Shown here: positions 30,792-32,030 of the stretch, one piece after another | How the letters are laid out: every line of letters starts with the position of its first letter | Numbering within the stretch: the first letter of the stretch is position 1 | DNA from: Pseudolabrys sp. | Lineage (GTDB): Bacteria > Pseudomonadota > Alphaproteobacteria > Rhizobiales > Xanthobacteraceae | DNA: 32,030 nucleotides | Assembly (NCBI GenBank): GCA_019635575.1 | Contig: JAHBZF010000030.1 | Location: 1-32,030, forward strand | Direction of reading: 5' to 3' | Program-made: the position numbers and the translations under genes | The notes under the pieces: model-generated | Told to the model about the DNA's origin: nothing | The model's database searches: none | Seen by the model: the letters and a program-made list of their open reading frames with translations, nothing else

Positions 30792-31820
30792 TCAGTTGCC
30801 GAGTTTCTTCAACTCGGCTTTGTAGAGGTCGATTGCTTTTTGACCTTCGCCGCCGGCGCGCGCGATGAACGCCTGCTCGGACTTCGGTGTCATCGCCGCC
30901 TGCCACGCCTTGGCATCCGCTTCGCTGAGATTGCCGATCTCGGTCTTGCCGGAAGACTTGATGGTGTTCAGCGCGGCGACCTGCGCATCGGCTTTCATCT
31001 TCTCCACCTCGGGGCGAACCTCGGTGAAAGCGTCGGTGATGATCTTGCGGTGGCCTTCCGGCAGCGATTTCCACCAGGTCGGGTTGAACAGCACGAGGTC
31101 TTCCATCGCGCCATGCTCCGACACCACGAGATGCTTCTGCACCTCGTAGAACTTCATCGTCGAAATCGTATCGAGCGGGTTTTCCTCGCCGTCGACGACG
31201 CCGGTCTGCAGCGCGGTATAGAGTTCGCCGAACGGGATCGCGATGGCGCTTGCGCCGACCGAACTGAACTGCTCGATCAGGATGCGCGAATCCATCACGC
31301 GGAATTTCTGGCCGGTGAACTCCGACAGTTTATCGATCGGCTTGTTCGACGTGATGCTCTTGCGGCCGTTCGGCCAGAGCGCGATCGCGGTCAGGCCGCG
31401 GCTGGTGAAGGAATCGAGGACGAACTGGCCGAACGGCCCTGTCCGCAGAGCATTGGCCTTGGCCGCATCTTTCGGCAGCAGGAACGGGATATCGAAAACC
31501 GAGACCACCGGATTGAAACCACCGAGGAACGCGGCCGGCATCACGGTGCATTCCAGCGCGCCGAACTGCGTGCCTTCGATCATCTGGCGTGCATTGCCGA
31601 GCTGCGAAGCCGGGAACAGCTTGAATTCCACGTCGCCCTTGGTGCGCTCCTTCACCAGCGCCGCGACTTTTTCCAGACCGCGATGGCGCGGCTGGGTCGG
31701 CGACTCAAGATGCCCGATCTTGGCGGTGAACTTGGCGGATTGTGCTGATGCACGGGAAGCGGAAGCGGCAACGACAAATGCGCCGCTCGTGACTTTCAGA
31801 AATTCGCGTCGTGAAGCCAT
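30792..31820 (-). CDS. dctP: TRAP transporter periplasmic binding protein (DctP)
   Basis: The 342-residue product starts with a Tat-like signal (MASRREFLKVTSGAFVVAAS, cleavage near ASA, residue about 26). The mature protein is a DctP-type binding protein: KIGHLESPTQPRHRGLEKVAALV, VEFKLFPASQLGNARQMIEGTQFG in pieces, FRVMDSRILIEQF with the conserved Arg that grips the ligand carboxylate, and AIPFGELYTALQTGVVDGEENP. It captures an organic acid for the DctQM permease encoded next. The product begins 58 bp or so after a predicted transcription start. Ligand identity is open; no catabolic gene for a specific acid adjoins it. Confidence 0.95.
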   Translation of the reverse strand: MASRREFLKVTSGAFVVAASASRASAQSAKFTAKIGHLESPTQPRHRGLEKVAALVKERTKGDVEFKLFPASQLGNARQMIEGTQFGALECTVMPAAFLGGFNPVVSVFDIPFLLPKDAAKANALRTGPFGQFVLDSFTSRGLTAIALWPNGRKSITSNKPIDKLSEFTGQKFRVMDSRILIEQFSSVGASAIAIPFGELYTALQTGVVDGEENPLDTISTMKFYEVQKHLVVSEHGAMEDLVLFNPTWWKSLPEGHRKIITDAFTEVRPEVEKMKADAQVAALNTIKSSGKTEIGNLSEADAKAWQAAMTPKSEQAFIARAGGEGQKAIDLYKAELKKLGN

Positions 31821-31884
31821 GGGGTGAAACTCTCTTGAGTGAGGAAAACGCGCTGCTCTCCCGGTGGCAAGCAGACTATCTCAA

Positions 31885-31913
31885 ATTTTAGACTAGCGTA
31901 GAAATGCTGTCAA
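31885..31913 (-). promoter_or_regulatory. Near-consensus sigma70 promoter of the TRAP operon
   Basis: On the minus strand TTGACA (31913-31908) and TAAAAT (31890-31885) are exactly 17 nt apart. The predicted start near 31878 leaves a leader of about 58 nt before the dctP ATG. Confidence 0.8.
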
Positions 31914-32030
31914 ACGTGCTGATTTTCAGCCGTGCGTGGTATTGGCAGGCAAGCGGGCCACCGCTGACGGCCCAAGCGTCGAACGCGCCCGCATCCGCCA
32001 TCCACCGCCGTCGCGCCTGCCGCGATGTGG
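31914..32030. other. Right edge, no gene supported
   Basis: The last 117 bp are GC-rich. On the minus strand one frame stays open from 32030 to a TAA near 31887 and could be the end of an upstream gene, but no family motif is visible in the roughly 45 residues. Nothing else was seen. Confidence 0.4.

Noticed and set aside
31887-32030. Open frame of about 45 codons on the minus strand at the right edge
   Set aside because: It is too short and has no motif; it could be the 3' end of an upstream gene but cannot be supported.

Overview
The window looks like two different bacterial genomes joined inside one gene. From 1 to about 5.4 kb the sequence is extremely GC-rich and crowded with gcg/cgc triplets, in the style of Myxococcota or other Deltaproteobacteria-like genomes. 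From about 5.5 kb to the end, the codon style, the intergenic palindromic repeats (10.4, 20.56 and 27.1 kb) and the gene content (orphan tripartite-tricarboxylate binding proteins, hydantoinase pairs, TRAP transporter) suggest a soil alphaproteobacterium of the Hyphomicrobiales (Bradyrhizobium/Rhodopseudomonas/Xanthobacteraceae type). The switch falls in the conserved 5' third of a cobA gene. No integrase, tRNA or insertion sequence was seen there. An assembly chimera and a real recombination event are both possible; the taxonomic reading is inference.

Left part, sulfur assimilation: on the minus strand sat (ATP sulfurylase), cysC (APS kinase) and a nitrite/sulfite reductase running off the left edge form a tight operon. 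Divergent from it are an XRE-cupin regulator, an ABC importer (ATPase plus permease, SsuBC/TauBC type) and cobA, whose product starts siroheme synthesis, the cofactor of sulfite reductase. sat and the ATPase gene share the same -10 element at exactly the same distance from their start codons, suggesting leaderless mRNAs.

Middle part (6.2-15.5 kb): a DUF900-type lipoprotein hydrolase closed by a strong terminator; a secreted GlcG/HbpS-like protein next to a sensor kinase and a FixJ/NarL-type response regulator, with a matching inverted repeat upstream of the secreted-protein gene and of the kinase gene; then a minus-strand operon of a cyanuric acid hydrolase/barbiturase-family enzyme followed by a complete ABC importer (binding protein, ATPase, permease).

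Hydantoinase part (14.7-27.2 kb): operon hyuA-hyuB-GST (minus) with a divergent LysR regulator, and hyuA-hyuB-small protein (plus) with a divergent IclR regulator and a TTT-type binding protein. A 36-bp element upstream of the first hyuA recurs upstream of the barbiturase-family gene, tying the two operons into one probable LysR regulon. A second motif (TTTTCGCWATCCGAAA) lies upstream of both the TTT binding protein and the second hyuA, implying an IclR regulon. Together these suggest import and stepwise opening of cyclic ureides or imides; the substrates are not known.

Right part (27.2-32 kb): a second TTT binding protein, a LOG/TIGR00725-like protein, and a complete TRAP transporter operon dctP-dctQ-dctM with a near-consensus promoter and a strong hairpin between dctP and dctQ. 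No rRNA, tRNA, CRISPR array or insertion sequence was recognised.
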